From Alentia gelatinosa (taxonomy: Eukaryota > Annelida > Polychaeta > Phyllodocida > Polynoidae), in NCBI GenBank assembly GCA_950022655.1, contig OX465587.1, positions 23,687,716 to 23,751,715 on the forward strand: a stretch of 64,000 nucleotides of DNA, read 5' to 3'. How positions within the stretch are numbered: position 1 is the first letter of the stretch; every line of letters starts with the position of its first letter. The position numbers were made by a program, and so were the translations under genes. The notes beneath the pieces are model-generated. The model was given only the letters and a program-made list of their open reading frames with translations. It was not told the origin of the DNA and did no database searches. Below, one piece after another: positions 20,951 to 30,529 of the stretch.

Positions 20951-23194
20951 TACAGTAGAACACTGCATTAGTGGACACCCTCAGATCTGGGCCAAAGTGG
21001 GGTGTCCGCTTATGCAGGGTTTTCATGTTTATATTGGTTATATATAGTAAAAGTATAAGTATAACACCGATTATTATATGGAACCTTTATTAAACATATA
21101 AGTAAATAAACAATTATAAATAACAAACAATTACATTTAGAATGAGGAATAAATTAGTGAATAAGATGATAAATATTTGTCCAAATGGACAAATGAACAT
21201 GATCAGTTGTCAGTGAATCACAATAGTCCTGCTGTATTGAGATGCACTTTGGGCATTTACTGCCCCTAAGCACTGCATTACTCCAGATATGACCTCAGGG
21301 GCATTTTTGTTCATGTAGTGCCTCCTGGCCTTCTCCAGGAGGTTCACAAGGTCACTGTCCTTGAACAACTTTCGACTAGATGTGAGGTCATCAATGCTGT
21401 CATCATCATCATCGTGATTTTCATTACCATCGGCACAAGGAGTTGTTTTAAAGAGATCATTGTCGCTCTGTCCAGATCTGCATACTCTGGGGCAGATATC
21501 AAGTTGTGGATATTCATTGCTCATGAAGCCAGGTAATAGTGCAATGGACATTGACCGACGACAAGAGCTCTTTAGGGTTTGAGTGGCTTCCTTCAAGGCA
21601 CCTAATCTCCCTATGACAGAGGAGCCTCTTCGGATACCCAGCTTTCACTTTTTGGATGATTCCTTGATCCAAGGGCTGGAGGGCTGAAGTCATGTTTGCA
21701 GGAAGGAAGACCATCTTCATGTGCGACAGGTTTAGGTAGCTGGGATGTGAAGGGGGCATTGTCCAGAAGCTGATGGCCCTCTCCTGGAAAATGGAAGAAG
21801 TCATCCAGGCCTTCTTGTTGGCCTTCCATGTTACTGGAAGGTTGTGAAGGTCCATGTGCCTGAAGCATCGCAGTCATAGGGACTTGCCTATCACCAGAGA
21901 CTTCTAAAATTCCCCAATGCTATTCACACAGAGGGACACAGTGAGACGATCCTTGGATTTCTTAACCCTAGCTGTCGCACCACCATCAATAGCTAGGGTT
22001 TTGTCTGTGCTCGAAAGAAGAAACCAGACTCGTCCATGTTGTAGATATCATGGGGCGCGTAATCCTTCAGTATGGATGGGAGGTGGGTCTTCCAGTCATC
22101 AACTGTCGCACTGTCCACGATGCCTCTTTCTCAAGAGATGCGACAGCCGGCGATGAGGTGGTGTAACTTGAACTTCGATTACCAGCCATTTGATGCCTTG
22201 AAGTCTGTCATCCCCAATTCCTTGGAGAGGCTGAGGGCTTTTTCCTGTATCATTGGACCACTGATGGGTAGGCTCAGATGACAGATGCTTGAAAACCATG
22301 CAAAAACTCTGTCTTCTAACTGTGACTGATTCACTCCTGAAGGACCTGGAACTGCAAATCACTTTTTTGTCAAATCTATCGCCACCTCAAATGATTGAAG
22401 GATGTCTTCTTCATTCTTCAGGATGCAATGGACGTGGGTGTGACCAATCTGATATTTCTCTGCCAATTTCCTGACAGACATGTCAGATGATGCACGGATG
22501 AGTTCGGCCCATGTGCTGAAGCTTAGCACGGTCCTCTGTTGTTCAGCTGGAGCCATGGTGAAAGATGTTGATCTGCTGCTGGAGTGAAGCTGTTGCACTT
22601 GTAATGTCAGGGAAGATGATATCTACTGTCTGGAAATGATCGCTTTTCATACACCCGGATATGGCGCATGAACTCCTCACTCACCTCATCAAAGAGAAAC
22701 TACTGGTCCCAGACTGACTCAACATGTGCCGCTGTGAGCTGCTATGGTCTCATTGCCGCCACAACTTTAAAGCACCCAGCCCACCCTGTGCCGCCGCCAT
22801 GTAGCCTGTCCAGGACCTCTCACCTAACACCTGCGCGGGGCGCAAGATTTCAGTCCTCTGATCAGAGCCCGACACTGGGCCATGTAAGACCGTTACCAAC
22901 GACAGCTTCAACACCTACCCACTCCTGTCCACTGCGGACTGCCCCCTCCATTCACAGAGCCCGCCCAGGCCCGCTACACCTCTAGTGTCTCAACTGTGTT
23001 GGTGGACCTGTAGGCTGTGCTGAAAATTGACGTAAAATTGTAACATTTTTATAAGGGTGTCCGTCGAGGTGTCCGCTTAGCATTTTTTTCCCCGTTTTGT
23101 AACTGAATTACTGTGGGGTGTCTGCTTACGCAGAGTGTCTGCTTTTGTGGGGTGTCTGCTTACACGGGGTGTCTGCTTAAGTGGGGTTAAAGTA
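20951..23194 (-). mobile_element. Decayed pogo/Tigger-type DNA transposon
   Basis: The left end reads TACAGTAGAACACTGCATTA and GTGGACACCC. The right end, read on the minus strand, is TACTTTAACCCCACTTAAGC and AGACACCCC, an imperfect inverted match. TA at each border fits the TA target of the pogo group. Inside lie several extra copies of GTGTCTGCTTA near 23110-23240. The transposase gene is broken (separate entry). Total length about 2.2 kb is normal for Tigger elements. Confidence 0.8.
21210..22598 (-). pseudogene. Broken Tigger/pogo transposase (CENP-B-like HTH plus DDE domain)
   Basis: The minus-strand start at 22555 gives MAPAEQQRTVLSF and, within 40 residues, SVRKLAEKYQIG, the helix-turn-helix found in Tigger and CENP-B. 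Downstream in shifting frames are SGPMIQEKALSLSKELG, then YNMDESGFFFRA with the first catalytic Asp region, LPVTWKANKKAWMTSSIF, LLDNAP, FLPANMTSALQPLDQGIIQK. The C-terminal part has a run of acidic residues DDDDDS. At least three frameshifts and two stops separate these blocks, so no active protein is made. Confidence 0.88.
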
Positions 23195-23989
23195 AACATC
23201 TAATTTCCGTTCCGAGCAAAACTATCTGCTTACGTAGGGTGTCTGCTTGCCTCGGCAAAGTGGCGCTGCTGATGTTTTTTTCTTTGTTTGATAGACTTTT
23301 ATTTTTTCTGGAGTGTTCGCCCAAATGTGTATTTGCAATCCTATTTTCACTAGGCTTGACAGTGAAAAAGATTATTAAGACCTAAATCTATGGGAATGAT
23401 TCTAAAATCTTGATAAAATTTGAAAATCTAGGAATTTTGACTGCAGCTCCAACCCAATGTATCATAAAATGTGCCCCACTCCTGGAAAAAAACACGGCAC
23501 TTAACATCATAATATTAACTGACAGCCAACCACTACCGTCTGGTAGCACCCATTTTTCCACGCCGTCGCATGCATCCACAACAAACCCCAACATTCTGCT
23601 GGGCCTGCTTGAGATATTCTTGACTGAGTGGCAGAACCCTATGGCACTTTGCGACGCATAATGGAAGTGCTGCAGGACTGCTAAAAGGATACAGGCTTGC
23701 CACCCCAAGTCCTTTTCAGCCTATGCAGTCAACACCACCCAGTGGGTCTATGTGACTGCGGCCTTGGTTCGGTGAGGCTTCATACCAGACTCCAGTTTGG
23801 CAGCTGCAACGGGCACCATCCCAGGGACCAACATTTATAAGTGTCCCCACAGAAAGACGTTAGGTATTCCATAGACCATCGCAGGGATATTGTATCAATT
23901 TTGGAGTCATGGTTAACCAAAATGATGCGGTTAACAGTTTCCATTTAAATAATGTACAGAACCCTTTGGCACATGCGCAATACAGAATC

Positions 23990-25620
23990 AACAGGTCCTG
24001 CAAAGAAAAGGACATAGATGTAAATCCAAAGGTTGGAGGTGGTTTGTGTTTGTATATAAAATGCATTTGATTATAACCAGAATAACATTGAACTTCAAAT
24101 ATGTGTCTAAAACAAAACAAATTCAAAAGGAATTATATCTATGGACATATACAGACCAAACGGTGGCAACATGGGGGCAATTATAGACACTCTTGTACAA
24201 ACCCTACATGATTCAAATGAAGACAATAAAAAAGATACTCATCTAACAACTCAATAATAGACCTAATATTTTCCACCTCCAATGAAATCAGTAACTTCCG
24301 AGTCTTAACTCAAGCATATAGTGATCATCAGATTAGACCATGTTGAAGAAAAATGGAACTATGTAATAAAACTAATGAACGACTAGACTGTATAATAACA
24401 GACTTCAAAATTAAAAGAAACCTTGAGAACACTGGTTAAATCGAGAAATTGTTGGGATTATACGGGATGAAGATTTGTTGTTAAAAAGGCAAAGTCTACA
24501 GGTAAGCAATTAGATTGGACTAGAACTAAAAAAAGCTTGTAACAATTCAAATGAATGGATCAAAAATGAAAGACCAGAGTATATAAAAGGGAAACTAGAT
24601 AAAAGGAAGAAGGACCATAAACGATTTTGGAGAATTATAGGCTGAATTCATGAAGTTAAATTAAAAGATGAAAATGATACATCAATAGAACCACCATATG
24701 TCCCAAACTACAGAAATGAATACTTTAGTGAAATCGAAAATACATTATCGAAGTATATCAATCTATCTTAAACTTTGTGGACAGCCTTTGTAAACTGTAT
24801 TTTTGAGCCATCTCATCCCATTATTCCCATACTTATATTCACTACTTATTGTGTAATTATGTACATAGACCCAAGGTTTGAATTGTGTACTGTAACAGAA
24901 GAATGTACTTGTCCTAGAAAAGGCATACAAAAGCTGCAAATAGCAGACTGCCTGTAGTTTCCTTTCTTGAATTAAAAAAAAGAAGAAAAATCTGCCTTCG
25001 CAGTTTTATGATAAACCAATACTGAATCAAATAGGGGATATTGAAACAAATATAGAACATGCGATACGGTTATCAAAAGAAATAAAGAACATTAAGAAAT
25101 CTATGGTAGACGGTGTAAATAGCCGAACCTTAAAAGATGTATTTGTGTGTATACCAGATGTGATCACAGATATATTCAACACTACCCTAAAAGCTACTAT
25201 TATCCCTGCGGATTAGAAATCTTCTTGTATAGTATACCTCTTTGTTAAAAGGAGGTGATCCATCCAAAGTAAACAACCTAAGACCTATCTCACTACGATT
25301 GCATACAATAAAGTTAATTGAGCGAGTATCACATGATAGACTAATGGATCATATAACTGAAAATGATGTTCTAACACCATTCCAGTTCGGTTTCAGAAAA
25401 GGTTAGTAGGTGCCATAGCGAAAGTAACAAAGGAAATCTTACTAACAGATATGTCTGAGAAACCACGGTTGCTGTCTTCATAGATTTTCGTAAAGACTTT
25501 GATACGGTGAACCATATCCCTCTTTTACAAAAATTACAACCATACGGTATAAACGGCCAAACCCTAAAATGGTTGACAAACTATTTGAGTAGTAGAAAAT
25601 TGGTTTATTATCACAGGTAC
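23990..25620 (+). pseudogene. Degenerate LINE with endonuclease and RT remnants
   Basis: At 24020-24070 the frame gives VGGGLCLYIK and at 24130 SMDIYRPNGGNM, matching an APE-type endonuclease (G-G-G-V-C-L-Y; I-Y-R-P-P). At 24560-24770 a lysine-rich linker appears (KLDKRKKDHKRFW). RT blocks follow: VDGVNSRTLKD at 25110, NNLRPISL at 25270, TPFQFGFRKG at 25380, FIDFRKDFDTVNH at 25480 (motif A). Stops and frameshifts are frequent. A 215-bp stretch at 24772-24987 interrupts the linker and ends in an A-rich tail, possibly a second inserted element. RT motif B onward is absent. Confidence 0.85.
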
Positions 25621-25639
25621 CATTAGTTAGAGTCCAATC

Positions 25640-26371
25640 GGCTTCCATCATCCATTGTTTTATATTGTAAATATATAAAATATATCTCGATTATATGATA
25701 CTCTATTCAATCTATTCAATCATTCGGTTTTGGTGAGATGGAAATGTCACTTTATAATCGAAAATATCAGAAGTACATGTATGTCTAATTCTCTGTTGTA
25801 TGGGTATCATCAGACATGAATGAGGTCTAGTTTTACTCGACGAAATCAAATCATTACCGATATATGTATTCTAAATTGTCGCTTATTTGAAAAAGAAACA
25901 CTTCCTCAATTTACAATGGGGAAATATTGGAAGAGGCTCTGTCAATCAGATGAAGTTTTTAATTATATATGAGTTTTTAATTTTCTCATAGTCATCCCCG
26001 ATATATATTACACATTTGTACATACAAACAATTTGCTGATATTACAAAGATCATGGGTTTGATTAGATATATTTATAAACACTAGTAGTAGTACTAGTAT
26101 ACTCCACGAGGTATAAACCTATTGCAAGGCTGTCTGCATAACAAATGAGACCCTAGCAAAAGTTCCTACTTTCTCTCTGTCAAACATTTAACCGTCTACT
26201 TCGTTTCCAACATCACATGGGGCTGGACACATATCATGGACATCGAGTGAGACTCATTGCAACGTACTTCTTCCTGCCAAACAGTGCATGGTGCTGGAAG
26301 TACACCATGGACATCATGCATCGTAAACCTCTTTCATCCGTCAAAAAATACATGGTTCATTATGTACACTG
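25640..26371. other. Intronic spacer; 3' side of the IkB-like gene
   Basis: AT-rich, no recognised coding or mobile sequence. The 3' UTR of the minus-strand IkB-like gene should extend into this stretch from 26371 downward; I could not assign a definite polyadenylation signal. Confidence 0.4.
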
Positions 26372-27568
26372 TCACATATCAATATCGCTCTCACTGTCAG
26401 AGTCTGATGTCAAATTATTGACGCTAATCTTCACATCGGCGCCACCCGCTTCCAACGCCTGCACAATACGAGCATGTTGACGGCCCCGGGCGAGTACTAG
26501 TGGCGTCGTTCGCCGGTCATGTGCCACGGCGTTGACAGTAACCCAGTCCCCAAGTTCGGTGAGCAGAAAGTGGACGAGCTGCTCGTCTCCCCGGTCTGCC
26601 GCGTGGTGCAGCACCGTGCGCCCGCTACACCCGTCTCCCGCGTTCACGTCCACACCCACCTTCTTCACCAGATAGGACATGACGTCACGGTGGCCGTGAG
26701 CCGCCGCCAGGTGGAAGCAGGTCAAACCCTGGTAGTTCCGGCTGTTGGCGTCCACCGGCGCGGAAGAATACTGAACACTGGTGTGGGTGATTAACGCATG
26801 CACACAAGAAAGTAGTCCGTGTTGGCAGGCCGTGTGTAACGGTGTGTCGCCGCATGCGTCACGCGCATGCGGGTTGGCGCATTTTGTCAGAAGTGCGTGG
26901 ATCACGTGCGGCTGGTCTGTGAGCACCGCTAGGTGGAGCGCCGAGCGTCCCCATGCGTCACGTGAGTCCTGGTAGTTGGGCGGAAGACGCGCGGCGAGCA
27001 GCGTGCGCAGCGCGTCCTCACGCCGCTCTATTATCGCCACATGCAGCAGGCAGTCCCCGTCCTCGTCCACGAGGGACGCTAGCACCACGTTCCTACCCGC
27101 CGTGTCGTGGTTATCAGGCTGCCGCGGGTGGTCAATGACGTTATTGTTGTTGTTGCTTGTGTCGCTCTCGTTGCCCAGCCCGCACTGAAAGTCCTCTGAA
27201 TAGAAGGCCGAGTCCGTGCCCCCGGAAGTCAGACTCATGTTACTGATTGTCCCTGCGCATGCGTTCAACTGACGTCTGAAGGACGCTGTGTCGTCATACA
27301 TGGCCCCCTCGTGGGAGGCGGCTCCTTGAAAGTCGCTCTCACACTCGGGGGGCACCAGGCTGTGATGGTCGCCATTACCCGAGTCGAAACCGAAGTCCAG
27401 GCCCGAGACTGCTCGGGTCACGTGGGCTTGCTCGTCACATGACCCGTACAGGTCGGCGTCTGTGTAGGCCTGGTGGTGTCGCGGGAAGGCGCCGGGTGGC
27501 AGGAAGGCGCCGTCCGGGGCGTCACACCCGGCGTCCTCCTCAATGTCGTCTGCGTATACGTCTGCCAT
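26372..27568 (-). CDS. IkB / Cactus-like NF-kB inhibitor (398 aa)
   Basis: A complete, uninterrupted 398-codon gene on the minus strand, inside intron 2 of the receptor gene. Residues 1-165 are an acidic, low-homology N-terminus; residues 166-380 hold six ankyrin repeats, beginning DGDCLLHVAI (about 171), GRSALHLAV (207), GDTPLHTAC (240), GLTCFHLAA (281), GRTVLHHAAD (316) and TTPLVLARGR (354). The C-terminal end is acidic and serine-rich (SDSDSESDIDM), as in IkB PEST tails. Such proteins hold Rel/NF-kB dimers in the cytoplasm until IKK phosphorylation and proteasomal degradation. A degron-like DSAFYS is at 119-124. The ATG at 27568 has AACATGG context; the frame upstream is open only through an apparent acceptor at 27614 and reaches a stop soon after. 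GC content is far higher than in surrounding DNA. Confidence 0.9.
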   Translation of the reverse strand: MADVYADDIEEDAGCDAPDGAFLPPGAFPRHHQAYTDADLYGSCDEQAHVTRAVSGLDFGFDSGNGDHHSLVPPECESDFQGAASHEGAMYDDTASFRRQLNACAGTISNMSLTSGGTDSAFYSEDFQCGLGNESDTSNNNNNVIDHPRQPDNHDTAGRNVVLASLVDEDGDCLLHVAIIERREDALRTLLAARLPPNYQDSRDAWGRSALHLAVLTDQPHVIHALLTKCANPHARDACGDTPLHTACQHGLLSCVHALITHTSVQYSSAPVDANSRNYQGLTCFHLAAAHGHRDVMSYLVKKVGVDVNAGDGCSGRTVLHHAADRGDEQLVHFLLTELGDWVTVNAVAHDRRTTPLVLARGRQHARIVQALEAGGADVKISVNNLTSDSDSESDIDM

Positions 27569-27613
27569 GTTCCCGCCTACAGCGAGACCCGGATGTGTGG
27601 CGTCGTTCTCCTC
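27569..27613 (-). other. 5' UTR part of the IkB-like coding exon with upstream acceptor
   Basis: The minus strand reads GTTATTTCCCTACAG then GAGGAGAACGACGCC, an excellent splice acceptor with AG at plus 27614-27615. This suggests that the 398-codon exon is not the first exon. The 45 nt between acceptor and ATG are open but have no Met. Confidence 0.6.
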
Positions 27614-28984
27614 CTGTAGGGAAATAACAGGCGAATACTGAGCATTTTATCTCTCCAGGGTGATGAGAATTCTAGGTTCTTTAAGTGAGATATCACAATT
27701 TCCTAAACTCTGTAGACGATCCTCTGCAATAATATTGCATAGTATCGTTTGTAGAGGTTTCTCCCCGTTTTGCTGTTTATCTGTATTACGTAACAATCTA
27801 TAGTAGCTAATACTATAAACCAACAATGCAACTCAAGGTGGATGGGCTTCAGGTCGTGTTGTAGATATTGTCTATAGAAATGATGCAGGGTTTACAGTTG
27901 TGGTCGGGCAAAAACGATGAATAACACCAAGCCCTCTAGTGGAAGACCATGGTGATAGTGCAAGCCTAATGCGGGGCCAAACTTAGTTTTCAAATCATCT
28001 ATTTAATCATCTGGCTGATAATATTCAGTATGAAGGGTGGAGATGCTGAGATTTGCACATTCTAAATTCTATTGGTGGAAAGTTTAGGTTGAACAGATTA
28101 AGTCTCTAATGAGGCTCAACAACCCAGTCTATGTGAATTTATGGATATTGTCAGGTTACACATAAATGTTTCTGGGATATCTCGGTAAGAATGGTAGCTT
28201 TATTAACAATATCTGCCTAAATCACATTAAGTTTTGTGAACCACTGAAAATAACGTACGGCCTTAATTAAAACAGACGAAATGTAGAAAATCAACTGAAT
28301 AGAAAAAGGTCTGTAAATCCTAATGGCAGATGCAAATCTCTATATGGAGTTAGTTGGGTTTCTGATTCGGAAAAAAGATGGGTCAGGGGATTGAGAAACA
28401 ATTCAAATGGTTGGGTAATTGTATTGCGCGGCCTCCTTTGTTTTCAGCGAGGAACCAATAAGAATAAGGATCGGCCACCACGTGACTCTTGTAGCTAATT
28501 GGTGCCAAGTTTACTAGGAATTTCTCATTCATCAGTTTCTCACTTCAGAAGAACATAATCACCAATTAGTCCTTCTTCTCCAGCAATCGTGCTGCTAAAG
28601 CTATTCCTATTTTTTAAGACTAACACCTGTTGTTGAATTTCCATATCATCCAACAATGCCAAAGTATTTTGATGGCCTAACAGATTGAATTGTGATAGGT
28701 AAAAGATGGAAACTTTTTCATTTCATTTGACATATGATTACTTCCCTCAGGGAAATCATATTACTTGCCAACTAGTACAGAATATAGGAACTTTATACTA
28801 TGCGGAATACATCCTCTTATCTCTTCGTACAGGCACTAACGGGAATTTGTTTGTTCTTAGAATCATAGGCAGTACAATAAATATTCTTAAAATAAAAACT
28901 CTCCTGGCACACGGCCAAGTTTAGTGTGTATCGAATACCGGCTACGACCTAGATGTGACTTTAACCCAGATGTTTGCTGAGGCA

Positions 28985-29751
28985 GGAGGCCCTGCTCCAT
29001 CCAGAGATCGTGGTGGCGTGCGCCATCTAGGATACCGTGTACGCTCTGTACAGAATGGCGTGCGCCGGCAAGTGTAAGCCTGTTGCATTCACTATGCATA
29101 TGACCTAGACTTGCTCACGTCTTTCATTGTGGACATAATTAAGAGATACAACTACTTTGAAACATTTGGACCTCCCCTGATGCATGACAGGCCCAGGAAT
29201 CGCATGTATCCCGGCGACGAGGGGTGGGGTAGATGCAGGGGCAGGTACAGGAGACAGGGACTGAAGTCAGTCTACATGTGACCCTGTATGTCGCTGTTTT
29301 CATCATGCATTGCACTTATAATGTTGCTATGTGCATTCTATGTATATTTGTGATTCCATGTATATTGTGTGAGATATGTTTCTATGTGGCACACGCCGAG
29401 CGATCTCTTCTTTCTGCAATATGGTGTGCCCCGTTTGAAGAGCGGCGCACGCCGTTTGTATACATGATGCAGAGCGGCGCACGCACTGCCTGTAATTAAT
29501 ACAGAGCGGCGTATAATATAGAGCGGGGCACGCCGTTTACATACTTCATACATTTTGTGTACTTGTGTAAGAGATATATATCCATGTATGCACGTATAAT
29601 GTATATATATATATAATACCAAGTGGTGCACGCCGTTTACATACTTCATACAGAGCCGCGTAAGCCGTGCATGTATAAAATACAAAGCGGCGCACGCCGT
29701 TTGTTTTCATACGTAATACAGAGTGGCGTATTTTGTATGTGCAAATACTGC
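28985..29751. repeat. Older, degenerate relatives of the 31-bp minisatellite
   Basis: Scattered GAGCGGCGCACGCCGTTT-like blocks, each followed by ATAC- or CATAC-rich spacers, at 29435, 29466, 29497, 29520, 29620, 29650, 29685 and 29718; GTGGCGTGCGCC also occurs at 29009 and 29055. Spacing is irregular. They look like diverged edges of the array at 29752-30173. Confidence 0.75.
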
Positions 29752-30173
29752 AAAGCGGCGTACGCCTGTGAGTATATACTGCAGAGTGGCATACGCATGT
29801 GAGTATATACTGCAGAGTGGCGTACGCCTGTGAGTATATACTGCAGAGCGGCGTACGCCTACGAGTATATACTGCAGAGCGGCGTACACCTGTGAGTATA
29901 TACTGCAGAGCGGCGTACGCATGTGAGTATATACTGCAGAGCGGCGTACGCCTGTGGGTATATACTGCAGAGAGGCGTACGCCTGTGAGTATATACTGCA
30001 AAGCGGCGCACGCCATTGAGTATATATATACTGCAGAGCGGCGTACGCCTGTGGGTATATACTGCAGAGTGGCGTACGCATGTGAGTATATACTGCAGTG
30101 CGGCGTACGCCTGTGAGTATATACTGCATAGAGGCGTACGCCATTGAGTACATACTGCAGAGCGGCGTACGCC
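29752..30173. repeat. 31-bp minisatellite, about 13.5 copies
   Basis: Unit consensus AGAGCGGCGTACGCCTGTGA followed by GTATATACTGC. Units differ by one to three bases; one unit has a TATATA expansion to 35 bp. Since 31 is not a multiple of three, all three frames are read in turn and stay open on both strands, which produces misleading ORFs of 105 to 251 codons. Each unit contains the palindromes GGCGTACGCC and AGTATATACT. Confidence 0.97.
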
Positions 30174-30305
30174 GGCCTGATTTCGGGGCTTGACATCTGG
30201 GCGTTCTCTGCAGAGTGCAGTGGTCGCCACCCGATCAGACCGGACGAGACTAGACGAGACTGGCCACAGAGACCGGACAATAAACAACAAACAGAGCACA
30301 CTTAC

Positions 30306-30435
30306 ACGAGAAACCGATCCTCCCTTTGTCCATGAACATCTGCGTCCTCTTGCCGTGTCACTTAATTCCCTGCGTTTCTCCGTGTGGCCGCTCTCTCTGC
30401 CCGCTCAATGTGGACCTGCAGTACTTCGCCACATC
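30306..30435 (-). other. Candidate 5' non-coding exon of the IkB-like gene
   Basis: On the minus strand, GGTTTCTCGT is followed by a perfect GTAAGT donor (plus 30300-30305). Joining it to the acceptor at 27614 removes a 2.7-kb intron containing the minisatellite. The exon has a short upstream ORF (ATG GAC AAA ...) that meets a stop right at the junction. The start of transcription is not visible; the 30435 edge is arbitrary. A plus-strand GTAAGT at 30520-30525 also exists, so transcription here could go either or both ways. Confidence 0.35.
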
Positions 30436-30460
30436 GGGGAATCCCGGTGGGGATTTCCCC
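30436..30460. promoter_or_regulatory. Two adjacent NF-kB-type binding sites
   Basis: GGGGAATCCC (30436-30445) and GGGGATTTCCCC (30449-30460) both fit the kB consensus GGGRNWYYCC, three bases apart. They lie 2.9 kb upstream of the IkB-like start codon and beside its candidate first exon. In vertebrates and flies NF-kB induces its own inhibitor through such sites. Occupancy here is inference. Confidence 0.6.
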
Positions 30461-30529
30461 AAAACAGAGCGGACACAGTGAGGGTGCAGGCCGGTGACTT
30501 ATCAGAGGTCTGCACCACGTAAGTCTCAG

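Noticed and set aside
26519..27627. Plus-strand ORFs opposite the IkB-like gene
   Set aside because: GC-rich antisense shadows of the ankyrin coding sequence, with no protein character of their own.
29546..30301. 251-, 148-, 146- and 105-codon open frames over the minisatellite
   Set aside because: They are produced by a 31-bp tandem repeat that lacks stops in any frame; both strands and several frames are open at once.
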